From Gnetum montanum (Eukaryota; Streptophyta; Gnetopsida; Gnetales; Gnetaceae): DNA of 64,000 bases. The stretch is from contig MNCI01015499.1 of the NCBI GenBank assembly GCA_015680685.1, positions 175,883 through 239,882 of the forward strand. The letters are read 5' to 3'. Below, one piece after another: positions 11,342-22,625 of the stretch. Made by a program: the position numbers and the translations under genes. The notes beneath the pieces were generated by a model. That model saw nothing but the letters and a program-made list of their open reading frames with translations. It did no database searches and was not told the origin of the DNA. How positions within the stretch are numbered: position 1 is the stretch's first letter; each line of letters starts with the position of its first letter.

Positions 11342-13273
11342 TTAAACATGGATTAAGTGCATACACCCAGACTCTTGCAAATGTGAGATCACCAGGCAAC
11401 ATCCCTTAGGATGGTCATATTGACATATCTCGCATCCACTATCATCATCTATATCTGAGTCCACAACATCTTCAATAATAGAAACTTTACTCTTACCCTT
11501 GTTACATGCATTTTCTACTTCTCTCTTTTTCCTTTTTTCACGATCACTACCTTGCTCTCTAGGATCATCTACTATTTTGAGAACAGTTTGAAACCTACTA
11601 TCCAGGGAGTCCCACATTTTTTCTACCTTTGTCGATACTTCTGATGATAACTTTTGGATATGTAATGTTTTCTTATTCACCATCTCTTTGAGTGGTGACT
11701 CTTCCTCATCCTCAAAAAAACTTACTCCCTTCTTCCAGAGGGAAGGATCTTGGTTATGTTCTTCCACACACACTCTCTTTCATAGCTCACCTTCTTCCTT
11801 AGCAACTTGCTCTAGTAGTATGTGAATTTGAGGAGACCTAAGCTCGGATAACCTTCCTTGGGCATAAGTCCTAAGGGTTCTTCTTGTTTCATGCCTAAGC
11901 CTATCTATGAGATGGCATAGTTGATCCCGCTGCGAATAATCATGGCTAGGACAGCGATGTAATAGTGCATAATAGCAGCCCATGGTAGCATCCAAAGGTT
12001 CATGACTTCCTTGTTTCCATCCTTGGATTTACTTTCGCAGGTTAGACACCCGGGAGTACATTTGGTACTTATCATTGAACAATTCTAACATGGTACTCCA
12101 CCTATGAATGGATTCTAGTTCTAAGGACTAGTACAAGCTTTCAGCTTCTTTTATTAGTGTTCATGGGAATAACTTAAGTTTTTGCCACTTGTTTTCTATG
12201 TCTTGAAAGGCACACACATCATGAAATGCTTGTAAGTGATTTTGAGGATTAGCGTTATATCCCCCTTCAAATCGTGGGATGTTATTCATGTCTAACCTCT
12301 TGATCCTACTATCTTTTTGGTGCCTTGTTGGAACTCTCATAGCCTCAGTTATATCTAGCATGGTTTGTGTGGCGAGTAGGGGTTCATCATGATCATCTTG
12401 TTTGTAGAGTCTATGGTGCCTATGTAGTTCCCTACTCTCCCTTCTTCTATGGCGTGATTTCCTAAAGTTCCCTCATCCTCTGTCTTGGTTTTCTCGTCTA
12501 TGACTTCCACTTTGTTTGCCCTTATCCTCATGATTTGTTTCTCTATGGCTACGTCTAAACACGGAAGGAGAGGATGAAGGAGACGATGAAGATGAAGAAG
12601 AAGGAGAATTGCCATCATGACAATGTCTACTACCTTTTCTTTGGTGGTCTCTACCTTGATCGCGATTGTTATCAGAATGCCCATCTTTGTCATGTGTCTT
12701 TGTTCCTTTTTTGGATAATTTGTGTCCATTGGTATCAGCACCTGGGTTGTGAATAGTAGAATGAAGGTTCTAATACACAACCCCTCGGCCAAAGTCAAGG
12801 GAAGGAAAATCATTATGTGGATGACAATCTGAGGCAGGTTCATCACCCTCAATTTTGCTTAAAATGTGTAAGGCATCCTTAGACCATTTTCCCTTCAAGG
12901 ACTTATGGTGTCTCTCCTGTTGCAAATCCCTTTGACGTTGCTCTTCTATGGGACGATAGTCTCTTGAATCATAATCTTGTGTAATGTATTCTGCATGTAA
13001 GTGTTGCATACCTATTCATGTGAGAGCACGAAGAAGCATACTTGGGACTGAATGGTCGGGAGGTAACACTATGTTACCTTCTAAGTCATGCCAACAACAC
13101 TGTTCATCTTAGTGGAGAATAAAGGTGAAGTCGGGTACATATTTAGTGAGATGAATATATACCACACGAAACTATGGGGGGATTGGCAAATCAATGTCAT
13201 GTGTTTCCTTTTGCCGATTGTTTCTTGTGTTAGTCCTAGGTGGTGAAGTGCTTTTGTACGAAGAAGAAGGCAT
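11342..13273 (-). pseudogene. Element A gag, broken
   Basis: This is the capsid/nucleocapsid region. The ATG at 13273 gives MPSSSYKSTSPP, matching the starts of gag in C (MSSSSSHK) and D. Further on are GNIVLPPDHSV, the retroviral-gag-type capsid segment (YYALLHRCPSHDYSQRDQLCHLIDRLRHETRRTL, split here; about 11780-11995) and an acidic segment. A Cys/His segment with C-E-I-C-Q-Y-D-H-P-K-G-C-C follows (about 11410-11440). At least five stops or shifts occur. The start was chosen because all five copies have Met-Ser/Pro-Ser-Ser here, shortly after the primer site. Confidence 0.8.
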
Positions 13274-13389
13274 CTTGTCTTGTTCAGTGTGCAATCTACT
13301 ATTATATTTTTTTTCTTAATCAACCCTAAGGGTTCTTTCCAACAATGTAAATGATTTCCTAAGTTCTACTTAGTGCACAAACAACTAAG

Positions 13390-13407
13390 TCCCTAGCAAC
13401 GGTGCCA
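13390..13407 (-). promoter_or_regulatory. Primer binding site of element A (tRNA-Asp type)
   Basis: On the element strand it reads TGGCACCGTTGCTAGGGA, one base after the 5' LTR. It differs at a few positions from the complement of the plant tRNA-Asp 3' end (TGGCGCCGTTGCCGGGGA), the primer typical of Athila elements. Confidence 0.85.
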
Positions 13408-13408
13408 A

Positions 13409-14211
13409 TGATGAGTGGCGAGGTACCCCTATGCTCAACTATATGAATACGAGCATTTCAAGCATGATTCGGTCAAATTCCAAGGACTAAGTGCCTATGT
13501 GCCTTTGTGGAATGATAATAGGTTGGTTAATCATTGTCTTCCAAAACTTACTTGTATGTTATGGTTGTATGGTTAAGTAAGTTTGAGACATATGATTTTT
13601 ATGGCTTTTATTTGTTTTATATCTTGTGCTAGTAAGGAGGGGGAGAGAGATAACTAAGTAACTAATCTAATTTAACTATTCATTAGCTAAGTTCTAATTA
13701 CTCGTAATACCAATATCCGTTCCCACTCTCCGTACACATCCTAAACCAGTGCAACGCTACTGGGATTACCAAACGCTAATCGTTACTAGGTTACCAAGCA
13801 CTACATGCATGCTTGAAGTGGTCATATTGAGTGTATTTAACTAAGAGAGTTGTAAGGTGAGAGAGATCATCAATTAACTAGAAAAGCATTAAATAATAAT
13901 TAACACTAATTAATCTATTCTGTATGCTGCAAGGTTTATCATAAAGTTTGTCTTTATTACCGTACACAAACTGTGTTCAGGTACACAATGCTCGAATAAA
14001 GATTTGTTCACTCTATGACTCCTACTGTGGGCACGCTAAAATAATTCTAACTCTGGAGGGAAAAATTGATAAGAGTTTGGCTAAGAGACTAAATTCTAAT
14101 GTGGAAACCAAGGGCACCACCTCTTATTTATAGGCAAGGAGGCAGGCCGCAATATTGGGTATCCAACATCGCATGGTTGATTCGATATCGCAGACACAAT
14201 ATCGAAATTCA
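13409..14211 (-). repeat. 5' LTR of element A (about 803 bp)
   Basis: It aligns with 4259-5017. The TATA box is at 14125-14132 (minus strand). Upstream of it on the element strand is a longer palindrome-rich block (14140-14211) with GATATCG and CAATATTG units. The 3' LTR lacks most of this block, so the two LTRs differ in U3 length by about 45 bp. The outer end is uncertain by about 3 bp. Confidence 0.85.
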
Positions 14212-14214
14212 TTA

Positions 14215-15470
14215 GCCATGACTAACTTGGAAGGAGAAGATTCATAAAATGGAGCATGCTTGTTCTTGATTAGAGGTGTTAGCATTTTGGTGTGTTACTT
14301 GGGAGTTCATGAATAGTTTAAGTTGTTGGATGTTGACTAATATGTGCTTTTGAGAACTTTTTGGATAGTAAATTATCATACCCTTGGCAGGAAAAGTTGA
14401 ATGGATAATGTAAGGTCCTTTCCATAATGTATCAAACTAAGTTCATTATGGCACATGCATGGAATTCTAATAGAGAACCTTGTCTCCTTGTTTAAATGTA
14501 ACTTTCCTAATTCCTGCATCATAAAGTTATTTATTATATACCTTGTGCACTTCATTCATAATTAGTTCTACTCTTCTATTTTCATCTAGCATGTTAAGTG
14601 TCATGAGTCATTCTTTTCATGCTAGGTTAGTATCTAGGTCAAGTTCATAGGAAATTGTGAATGTATGGAGTTCAGTTTGAATTGGAAGTTTAGGTAACTT
14701 CTCATACACTAACTCATCGGCAAAATAGCCTATAGGAACTTTCCATGTTGAGCAATAGGCCTAAAGGATATCATTGAGTTTAGTGCTCTAGTCTTTTCTA
14801 TATCTATTGATAGTTCATGTTAGAATCTATGTGATTTCCCTATTGGTGACCTCTACTTGACTATTGGCTTAGGGTGACCTCCAAGTGTTGCATTGTCTTG
14901 CAAAAAGTAGAACCTATGAAATGTGTTCCATTGTTAGAATTAGTGTTTTAGGCACATAAAACCTATTTACCACATATTTTTGAAAAAATTAAGTTGCAAT
15001 GATAGATGTACAATAAGATATGAATATAACTCCAACCCACTTGGTAAAGTAGTCAATAAAAATAATAATATAGGATTTCCCTTTTGACATGGGAGTGATA
15101 GATCCCATGAAGTCAATTCCGCAAAGGTCAAAAGGCTTTAGTGATTAAATCCATTGTTGGGACCCTTTCATTAGGGTTGTCATTCCTCCATCTCATTGAC
15201 ACCTCTTACACAAGTAGCAAAAATTATGAGTGCCCCTAAAGATTGTTGGCCAAAAGTATTTCGCCATTAGAATCTTTGTGATTATCCTCCTTCCTATGTA
15301 GTGGTGCCCATAATGACCCTCATGGGCATCTTGGAGGACTCTCAAGTATTCTACCTTAGGTACACATCATCGTACTAGGCCATTGACACAAACCATGTAG
15401 AGGTTGCATTCAATCTCCATGTAATGTTTGACCTAGTGAAGAAATTGTTATCTCTTCCTGTTATCCCATT
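14215..15470 (-). pseudogene. Element B integrase, broken
   Basis: Fragments in several frames line up with A and D. They include LQDAHEGHYGHHYIGRRI and FCYLCKRCQ of the zinc-binding region (about 15190-15330), GIDFMGSITPMSKGKSYIII with the first catalytic Asp (about 15060-15120), and a SNNGTHF string (about 14920) in which the second catalytic Asp is Asn, as in A and D. The 3' end continues into the noncoding tail interrupted by A. There are many stops. Confidence 0.75.
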
Positions 15471-15519
15471 CAGTAGAAGTATCTTGTGTAGGTAGATATG
15501 AAAGGAACTCATCATACCA

Positions 15520-16870
15520 GTTAGTAACCTTTGATGCATGAACTTTGGTGGACTTAAACAAAGAAGAGTTCATCTAGAAATTGATTTGATAGGTTCTTCA
15601 TCATCATTGTTATTCCATATTAACTAAGACAAATTATCTGCAACTACGTTCTTGCTCCCTTTCTTATCCATCATGGTAAGATGAAACTCTTGTAAGATTA
15701 CCAATCACCATATAATATGAGGGTTTATTGCTGGTTTATTCATTAGGAAGTAGATTGCATTTTGGTCTATGTGTATAAAAATTGGATATCCAAGCATGTA
15801 GTACCTATATTTTTCTAAGGCATACCCCACCGCTATGAGTTATTTTTCAGTGATGGTGTAGTTGAATTGTACACCCATAATGCTTTTTCTTGTATAATGA
15901 ATATAATATGGATGTTTTTGATCATCCATTTATGTAAGTACCACGTGCAAGGCATAGTTGGATGTGTATATCATGTTGTGAAATGATTTGGATTAATTTG
16001 GAATGCATAGAATTAGAGTCTCTATGAGCTTTTACATCAAGTCTTGGAATGCTTGTTTGTATTCCCTAGTCCATTCAAGACTACATCCTTCTTAGTAAGT
16101 TCTACCAATGATTTAATGATTTTAGAGAAATTTTTAATGAAATGCATTTATTAAATAGTATGTCCAAGGAATGACCTTACATCTTTAACAATTTGAGGTT
16201 GTTTGGTTATTCCTTGGATGACCCTTACCTTTTTAGGATCCATCTTAATTCCTTTCTTTTCAAGTGGCTCTTCAGCTTGTTGAGTTTTAGGTTTGTCTTC
16301 AGACATCATTTTAATAGCTACTCAAGATGGTCAATGCCTCTTCCAAATTGGTGCCATAGGTGGAGAAGTCATCTATGAAGACTTGCACACCACTACCAAT
16401 TTGCTACTGAAAGATGCTTAGCATTAGGTATTGTAAACCTATAGGAGCATTACAGAAGCCAAAGGGCATGATTTCATATGCAAAAGTCCCCCAAGGACAT
16501 GTAAAGGTTATTTTGGCTTTGCCTTCTAGAGAAATTTGGATTTGGTTGTGTCACTATACCCATCCAGAAAAATATCATAATTGTGCCCTGAAATTGTATC
16601 CAACACTTAATCCACAAACGATAATGAAAAATGATCTTTAAATATATCCATGTTCAACACCCTGAAGTCTATAAAAATCCTCAATTATCCTTCTTTCTTT
16701 ACAAGTGGGCTTACCCACTCACTATCTTCCATTGGATAAATGAATCATACCTTAAGAAGTTTTTGAACTTCATTTTTACAATTTGTTTCAATTTTGGATT
16801 CAACCTTCTTTGTGGCTACCTCTTTAGTTTGATGGTCGAGTCTGTGTAGATTTAGTGTTGGAATATATGT
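15520..16870 (-). pseudogene. Element B reverse transcriptase and RNase H, broken
   Basis: RNase H (about 15590-15970) shows YALHVVLT, YTITEK, HIDQNAIYFLMNKP and KGSKNVVADNLS. RT (about 16080-16860) shows the catalytic box VFIDDFSTYG (about 16350-16380) and PFGFCNAP-like residues. Frames shift several times. The order and spacing match the intact 8497-9237 stretch of element A, which was used as the guide. Confidence 0.75.
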
Positions 16871-17396
16871 GGATCTATTCTAGTTAATTCATCATATGAT
16901 CAAGAAAAGACTATTGACCATTTTTTTATCATGTTGACCAGCTTCCCTTTATGTTCCTTAGTGAGATTGACATTGATGATTACTGACTTATCATTATAAA
17001 GAAATAAATTTTCTAGAGTTATTGGTAAACATTTGAATTTAAGGGGTTCTTGTTAAAAATTAACAAGAATTTTTAACTCTTCCCAATCCATTTTTGCTTA
17101 TGTGTGGAAGAGCTAATTCTGAATTTGCTCCATTTCATCTATTTTATCAATGTAAGCACTTGTGAGGAATTCCACTTATTCCATGCATGTTGTTGAATTA
17201 GAGCTAGCATTTGTTATTAACCATTGGGTATCCTCTTATTTTGTGGTTACTACATACAAGCACCTTTAATGTCTGACATTTCAACATACTTCTTACATGC
17301 TATAATTGATGTACTCTTTACAACCCATATTTTCTACACACAATGGCACCATGTGTCATTGTACACGATGCATGGAACCTTCTTCTTCTCAACTTC

Positions 17397-17960
17397 TTAA
17401 AAGTTATTTTCCTTAGAGATTTTTAAGGAGAGGTCTTTGATCCCTAGCTTGGCATCAATTATGCTATATGAAGCCCTTCCCATAATAATTGGGAAGTTTT
17501 CCTTACAATTATCCATATGGATTACTGGGAAATCCACTAGATAAGACCATTTACAAATAGTGGTCATAATATCCTCTAGTAATCCCAAGGGAATAGTGAT
17601 GGATTGATCAACAAGCTCTAATATGATATTACATTTCTTTAGTGGAGTTAGGTGCCAAATTTTATACATTTCTTGGAAGATTTAATTTACCCTAGAACCT
17701 GAGTCTATTAGAGCTTTACATGGATTATTTCCTATAATTTGCAAGTAGATTAGAGGACTTTTAGGATCATATCTTTTCCTAGGAGGGTGTATTACTTTAA
17801 TCTAGTTAGTAACTGCATGGGTTAACATGACAATGTGCAAATTTTGGAACCTGTGATTTAAAGGTAGCTTGTTTGTGATTTTTGAAGTAGTTTGTGAAGT
17901 ATTAGTAGCCACAGATACTTGTAGGATTTAGGTGATTATTGGGTTTGAAGAAAGTCCTTT
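17397..17960 (-). pseudogene. Element B protease, broken
   Basis: The open part (17397-17669) reads MYKIWHLTPLKKCN, then GLLEDIMTTICKWSYLVDF, then IIMGRASYSIIDAKLGIKDL. Directly upstream, in the same frame but after a stop, is ALIDSGSRVN. The active-site triad here is D-S-G, as in element F (LLDSGPRVNLIS), while A, C and D have L in the middle. This supports B and F as one subgroup. Confidence 0.75.
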
Positions 17961-17964
17961 TCTA

Positions 17965-20187
17965 AGTTTCACTCATAACCACTCTAATTGTAATTCAACT
18001 ATAAGTTCATGGCCCATGTGTTATTGCATTGCTGAGGCTACGGTAGGATTTCACCTTATAGAGTATTATGATGGCTAATGAGGAGGATAAGTGGAAGGAC
18101 ATTTGACTCATAGAGTAGCTATTCTGTGATATTAGAGGGATAATAGTGATGGGAGAAAGAAGTGTGGCTTGTAGAGCTAGTAGGAGATATAAGTTGTTGG
18201 ACATAATATCCATATAGGTCCAATTGACGATAAAGATATTACTACCTTGGAGGTGGCATCCCCCATGATTATGGTTTTCACCATTGATGATAATGATCTT
18301 GAGGTTGAGGTGGTGCTCCACTCAGATGATATTGTTGTTGGTGGAATTGTTACTGATAATTACCATGTGGATAAGGAAATATTATTGGTGGTTACCTTTT
18401 TGTAAATTTCAGATTCAAGGCATAAACCCCAAATTCTTGTAGATGTGATAGTATAGGAAAACATCCCTTGGTATGTTCATAGTGGTAGATGTCATATTTT
18501 TCTTCCTCTATTTCATTGTTTGCAACCTAATCAACTACTACATCTTTATCTTCCTATTAATATTAGTCCTTGTATCCTTTCTTCTATTTTTGTTCTTATC
18601 TTGGCTCCTTTTCTCCATTTTCTCCTCCATAATTTTTAAAGTGGTTTGGAACTTTTCATTTAAGGAGTCTTACATTTTGTTCATCTTAGTTGATATCTCT
18701 ATGATAGATTTTTGGATCAACAAGGTTTTCCTTTGTACCACTTCTTCTAGTGGTGCTTCCTTCTTAGGATCATAAAGACATACCTCCCTTTTGTGGATGG
18801 AGGGGTCTCTGTTGTACTTCTCTCAATTTTCTCACTTTTTGAGTTCTCCTCCTTTCTTAACCACTTGGTCAATAAGCCTTTGGATTTGATGGACTTACAT
18901 CTCTGACAGTCTCCCTTGGGCATAAATCCCAAGAGTATCTCTACTTTTGTTTCTGGATCCATCTATTACATAATGACTTTTGAAGCCATGGCCTCAACAT
19001 TGGTGCAATAGAGTAATACCTACCCAAGGCTACATCGAGGGATTCATGATTGCCTTGTTTTCTTAAGTTGAACACCCTCGAGTACATTTGATATTTATCA
19101 TTGAATAGTTCCATCATCATATTCCATCCATGAATAAATTATTACTTCAAAGATTGATACCAACTTTCAACTTCTTTGATAAGTATCATAGAGGAAAGTT
19201 TGAGTTTCTGCCACTTGTTCTCAATATTTTGCAAGGAACAAGCATCATGAAAGGCTTGCAAATAATGTTGTGGATCAGCATTATACCTTTCCTCAAACTT
19301 AGGGGTGAGTTTCATATTAAGCCATTTGATTTGACTATCCCTTTGATGCTTGGTCTAAATTTAACTACCTTTAAAAATTTATCATGCTTCTTGTAGCAAA
19401 TAGTGGCTCATCATAGTTATTATATTCATAGTGGCCCCTATCATGGCCATGTCTCCTATGATGTGGCCTTCTATGCCTTCTTTTTTGATCATGTTCCTCC
19501 TCTCATTGTTGTTGTCTATGCTCTTTCTGCCATTTCTCTAATGAGGCCTTCTATCATCTTCATCTTGGCCTCTGTCATTTCTCCTTTGGTCTCAATCATG
19601 TTCTCCTTTGTCAGAGTTTGATGATGAGAAGAATGATGAAGCTGAAGGACTAAGAGATTGGTGTCAACATTTCCTTCTCATATGGTCCCTTGGTTATTCT
19701 CTTGGTGAATGGTTGGGATATCTTCACCTTATGATTCCCCTATTTCTAGAACCAGTTATTCCTTTACCTTGGTTACTTACCAAGGTTGAACATAACCATT
19801 ATTGAGTCGTGTCATTCTCATTAAAGAAAGGAGCAGTTTGGTGCTGAGATTATTGTAATAGAAATCTTGGGTCCTCCTTTTGCATTTGTGAAAATAGTGA
19901 GATCAGGTCCTTGTTAACCTTGGAGGCTTCATGGCATGCCTCCATGTGTATATCTTTTTTGAGTTGGACCTCTGTTGGTTGATAATATTTGAATATGTGC
20001 TCCTTCACTTGATAATCTAGAGCTCCTAGTTCAAGCCCCAGCTTCATGAAAGCTTCCATGAACATTGAAGGGATACAATAATCAGGAGGCAACACAACAT
20101 TGCCCTTCAGCATAGTTCATCTTGATGGAGGATGAAACTGAAGTTGGAATAATAGGAATCTAGATATGCATAGACAACCTTTAGTTA
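17965..20187 (-). pseudogene. Element B gag, main part (interrupted by element D)
   Basis: Fragments include LKGNVVLPPDYCIPS (about 20070-20113), which matches the conserved N-terminal gag segment of A and C. An R/H-rich stretch (HRRPHHRRHGHDRGHYE-like) lies near 19440-19480, and capsid pieces occur around 18960-19130. The N-terminal codons lie far away at 47205-47292 because D, with E inside it, inserted here. The target TCAAG is present at 20188-20192 and again at 47200-47204. Confidence 0.75.
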
Positions 20188-20192
20188 TCAAG
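20188..20192. repeat. Target site duplication of element D, left copy (TCAAG)
   Basis: An identical TCAAG lies immediately outside the other end of D at 47200-47204. This fixes the D boundaries to the base. Confidence 0.9.
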
Positions 20193-20387
20193 TGATGAGT
20201 GGCAAGGTATCCCATACCCAACCATATGAATCACTAAGGCATTTACGTACGATCTGGTTGAATTTTGTGGACCTATAGTTATCTAGTACACTAGTTCTTC
20301 TAGGAAGTGAAATGGGCATTGAGAATGTTCATTGTCTTTCCAAATACACTTGTGAAGCTCAAGGGTATGGTTTAAGTGTAATTGAGG
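20193..20387 (-). repeat. 3' LTR of element D, first segment
   Basis: It matches the first about 195 bp of the 5' LTR at 46360 (shared block 'ctagtacactagttcttc' and others). It stops at the TGAGG target where E entered and resumes at 37390. Confidence 0.9.
20383..20387. repeat. Target site duplication of element E, left copy (TGAGG)
   Basis: An identical TGAGG is at 37390-37394. The undisturbed D 5' LTR reads TTGAGGTACATG across the same place (about 46549-46560), which confirms that a single TGAGG was duplicated. Confidence 0.95.
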
Positions 20388-20650
20388 TGAAACGCCCTAA
20401 ATTTGCAAGGCATTCTTGCTTCACTAGGTCCTTGGAATTCAGGCAGCGTCATGGCAGTTTGGCAAGAAATGGATGCTCTGAGTACATACTGTCCAACTTG
20501 GTAGGTTTTCTACATCCAATGTTGATAGACCCAATAGACTCTCCAACCTGCCCACCTAGGTAATTCATCCAGCTGACATTCTACTCAGAAGCATTGCGCG
20601 GGGTTCAGGATGTGTGAAATAGTTTGGTAGGTTTTCTAGTTAAGAAGTTT

Positions 20651-21330
20651 GCTACGCTACGCTATGCTATGTAGTGTGGCAAGCCTCGAGAGATAGTTGT
20701 TCAGGCAATCAATTGTGAACTGTTGCAAGAAGAAGTGCTACGCTGTGCTATGCTACACGCTACGTAGCGTAGCACAGTGTAGCAAAGGTAAGATAGAAAG
20801 GTCCAGCTTAGTAATTTCAATTGCACTCAACAAGCACGTCTGGCCTCCAAAACCAGTTGCTTCCCTCAGCTTCAAAGTCCTTCAGCAAAACTCCCCTTAC
20901 CAAAAAAGTAGCAGATTAAGCAAAAAGCGGGCTATGTTGGCTGCTATGCTATGCTATGCTACGCAGCATAGGACAGCATAGCAATGATGCAAAAATGACA
21001 ATAGGCATCTCAAAATGCAAAATCAAAAAATTCAAAGGCTTCACATCGGACAAAACAAAGGTTGCAGATTCGCAACGTGATCATCAGGAAAAATTTTGCA
21101 ACTTAAGTGCAAATCGTAGCTGAGGCCAGCTACTACGCTATTTAGTATAGCATAGTGTAGCAAACATGTAGAACTAGGCAATACACTTCAAAGGCTTCCA
21201 GCACATGCAATCAACTTTAAACATAAATTTCTTCTTCGAACTGGTGGCTACGCTATGATACCCTACATAGCGTAGCACAACGTAGTGAGTAGCTATGCTA
21301 TGCTAATAGGATACTCTCCATAGCGTAGCA
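20651..21330. repeat. GCTACG-type palindromic motif clusters in U3 of E (5' LTR)
   Basis: Clusters are built from GCTATGCTACGC and its complement GCGTAGCATAGC in head-to-head arrangement, for example GCTACACGCTACGTAGCG near 20752. The clusters are separated by about 80-200 bp and lie upstream of the TATA box. Equivalent clusters sit in the 3' LTR. Confidence 0.85.
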
Positions 21331-21531
21331 GGTGACTACACTACATCGGTGCACTTCACTCCTTGTATGCATCGTTGGCACAACTGATGCCAACATCTCC
21401 AATTGTGACAGCGTGATTGCAGTGTGGTAGACTCATCAATCAGCTTTGCATGTTCATGCAACATGGACACGTGAATATCTCATAGGTCGAGGACACAGGG
21501 CATCCAAATCACATTTCTTGTGTGCTCCTAG

Positions 21532-21540
21532 CCCTATAAA
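21532..21540 (+). promoter_or_regulatory. TATA box of element E 5' LTR
   Basis: TATAAATAC in the context CTAGCCCTATAAATACC. The identical context occurs in the 3' LTR at about 36714-36722. It probably defines the U3-R boundary. Confidence 0.75.
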
Positions 21541-22221
21541 TACCCTGACGAGCAACACTCAAAGGGTTGACAGATTTTGGCATTGGTTAGCAAAAATTGG
21601 CTTGGTTGGCAATTTTGAGAAGTTTTGAGCATTGTTGGTAAATCGATTAAAAAATCTGTTAGCAAGTTAGCAAGTTGGCAAATTGGAAATTCAATATACA
21701 TTTGGCATTGAAAAAAAATCAAACAGTTGGCATTCCCATTGGGCATCCTGTTAGCCCTTTTCTATTTCCTTTGTAGTGTTTTGCATCGTTAGCTCTTGAA
21801 TCCACGTTCAAGCATACAGTTGGCTTACTTTGAACATCTTGGTTACTCTTGGGATCTGTATGCTTCCCAGCATCATGCAACTGATTGTATCGACTTTGGC
21901 AAAGTAAAGCCATAGTCTTGAAAGCAGTGCATTTCTTAACTCCAGTCTACTCTATTCTCCTACTTATCATTGCATTTTACATCGTTTTCATTTCCTTGCA
22001 TATAATAATCATTATTTTACGCTATAAACATTGTTTTCAAATTACAAGTTTGTAAAAGGTTTAGTGGCACCGATTAAGTCCCTGTTTAATCGACCAGATA
22101 GTTCAGGGAACTTCATTTTGGTTTTATCCAGCATAGACCTTGCACGAATTTGAGGTTAAGACTATTTGACTGACGACCTCTCGCTATTCCAACTACCAAC
22201 ATGTTCAGTCGTTATAGTTTT

Positions 22222-22239
22222 TGGGCGCTAGAAGGAGGG
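22222..22239 (+). promoter_or_regulatory. Primer binding site of element E
   Basis: TGGGCGCTAGAAGGAGGG lies five bases after the 5' LTR in a TTTTTGG context. It ends in the complement of a CCA terminus. I could not name the tRNA with confidence. Confidence 0.6.
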
Positions 22240-22625
22240 CCTCGGTGCCCTTTTCTATATTATACGGTAGTCCTATAAGAATTTTTCACCCTGACACACA
22301 CTAGTGTAAACTTCACACCCTTTAGTGGTTTTTTACACATCGTGTGGTGCAGATCGATTGCTTCAACGATTCCTTCGGAACCCTGCAGAACATAAATCCT
22401 CCGATCACCATTTGACCCTTTTGTTTCATGGTAGTTTTACACGCGTTCTGTACTCTGTCAAGCACTAGCATAAACATGACACCCTTTTGCGGTTGTTTAC
22501 GCATTGTGTGGTATAGATCGGTCGCTTTGACGGTTCCTTTAGAATCCAGGAAGACATAAAGCCTTTGATTGCTTCACGATCTCCTTGTTTTCCTAGTTTG
22601 CAAACCTGTTTAGCTTTGCGACAAT

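Larger units (their letters stand above)
4259..14211 (-). mobile_element. Element A: Athila-like Ty3/gypsy retrotransposon, nearly full structure, about 9.95 kb
   Basis: Two LTRs bound it: 4259-5017 (3') and 13409-14211 (5'). A primer site at 13390-13407 matches the 3' end of tRNA-Asp in complement, and a purine tract lies at 5018-5028. Inside, in reading order on the minus strand, are gag, protease, RT, RNase H and integrase, all with stops or frameshifts. It lies in the 3' noncoding tail of element B just downstream of B's integrase. Flanking pentamers are ACCAT (4254-4258) and a near match GCCAT (14215-14219), so the 5' LTR end is uncertain by about 3 bp. Confidence 0.9.
20388..22216 (+). 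repeat. 5' LTR of element E (1829 bp)
   Basis: It aligns with 35554-37389 throughout. U3 contains at least five clusters of a self-complementary GCTACG/CGTAGC motif (about 20651-20690, 20736-20785, 20937-20985, 21131-21165, 21246-21330). These are followed by the TATA box at 21532. ORFs predicted here in either strand are not coding. Confidence 0.92.

Noticed and set aside
20312-21746. Several ORFs in the 5' LTR of E
   Set aside because: They lie in LTR sequence full of palindromes and are not kept in the other LTR.
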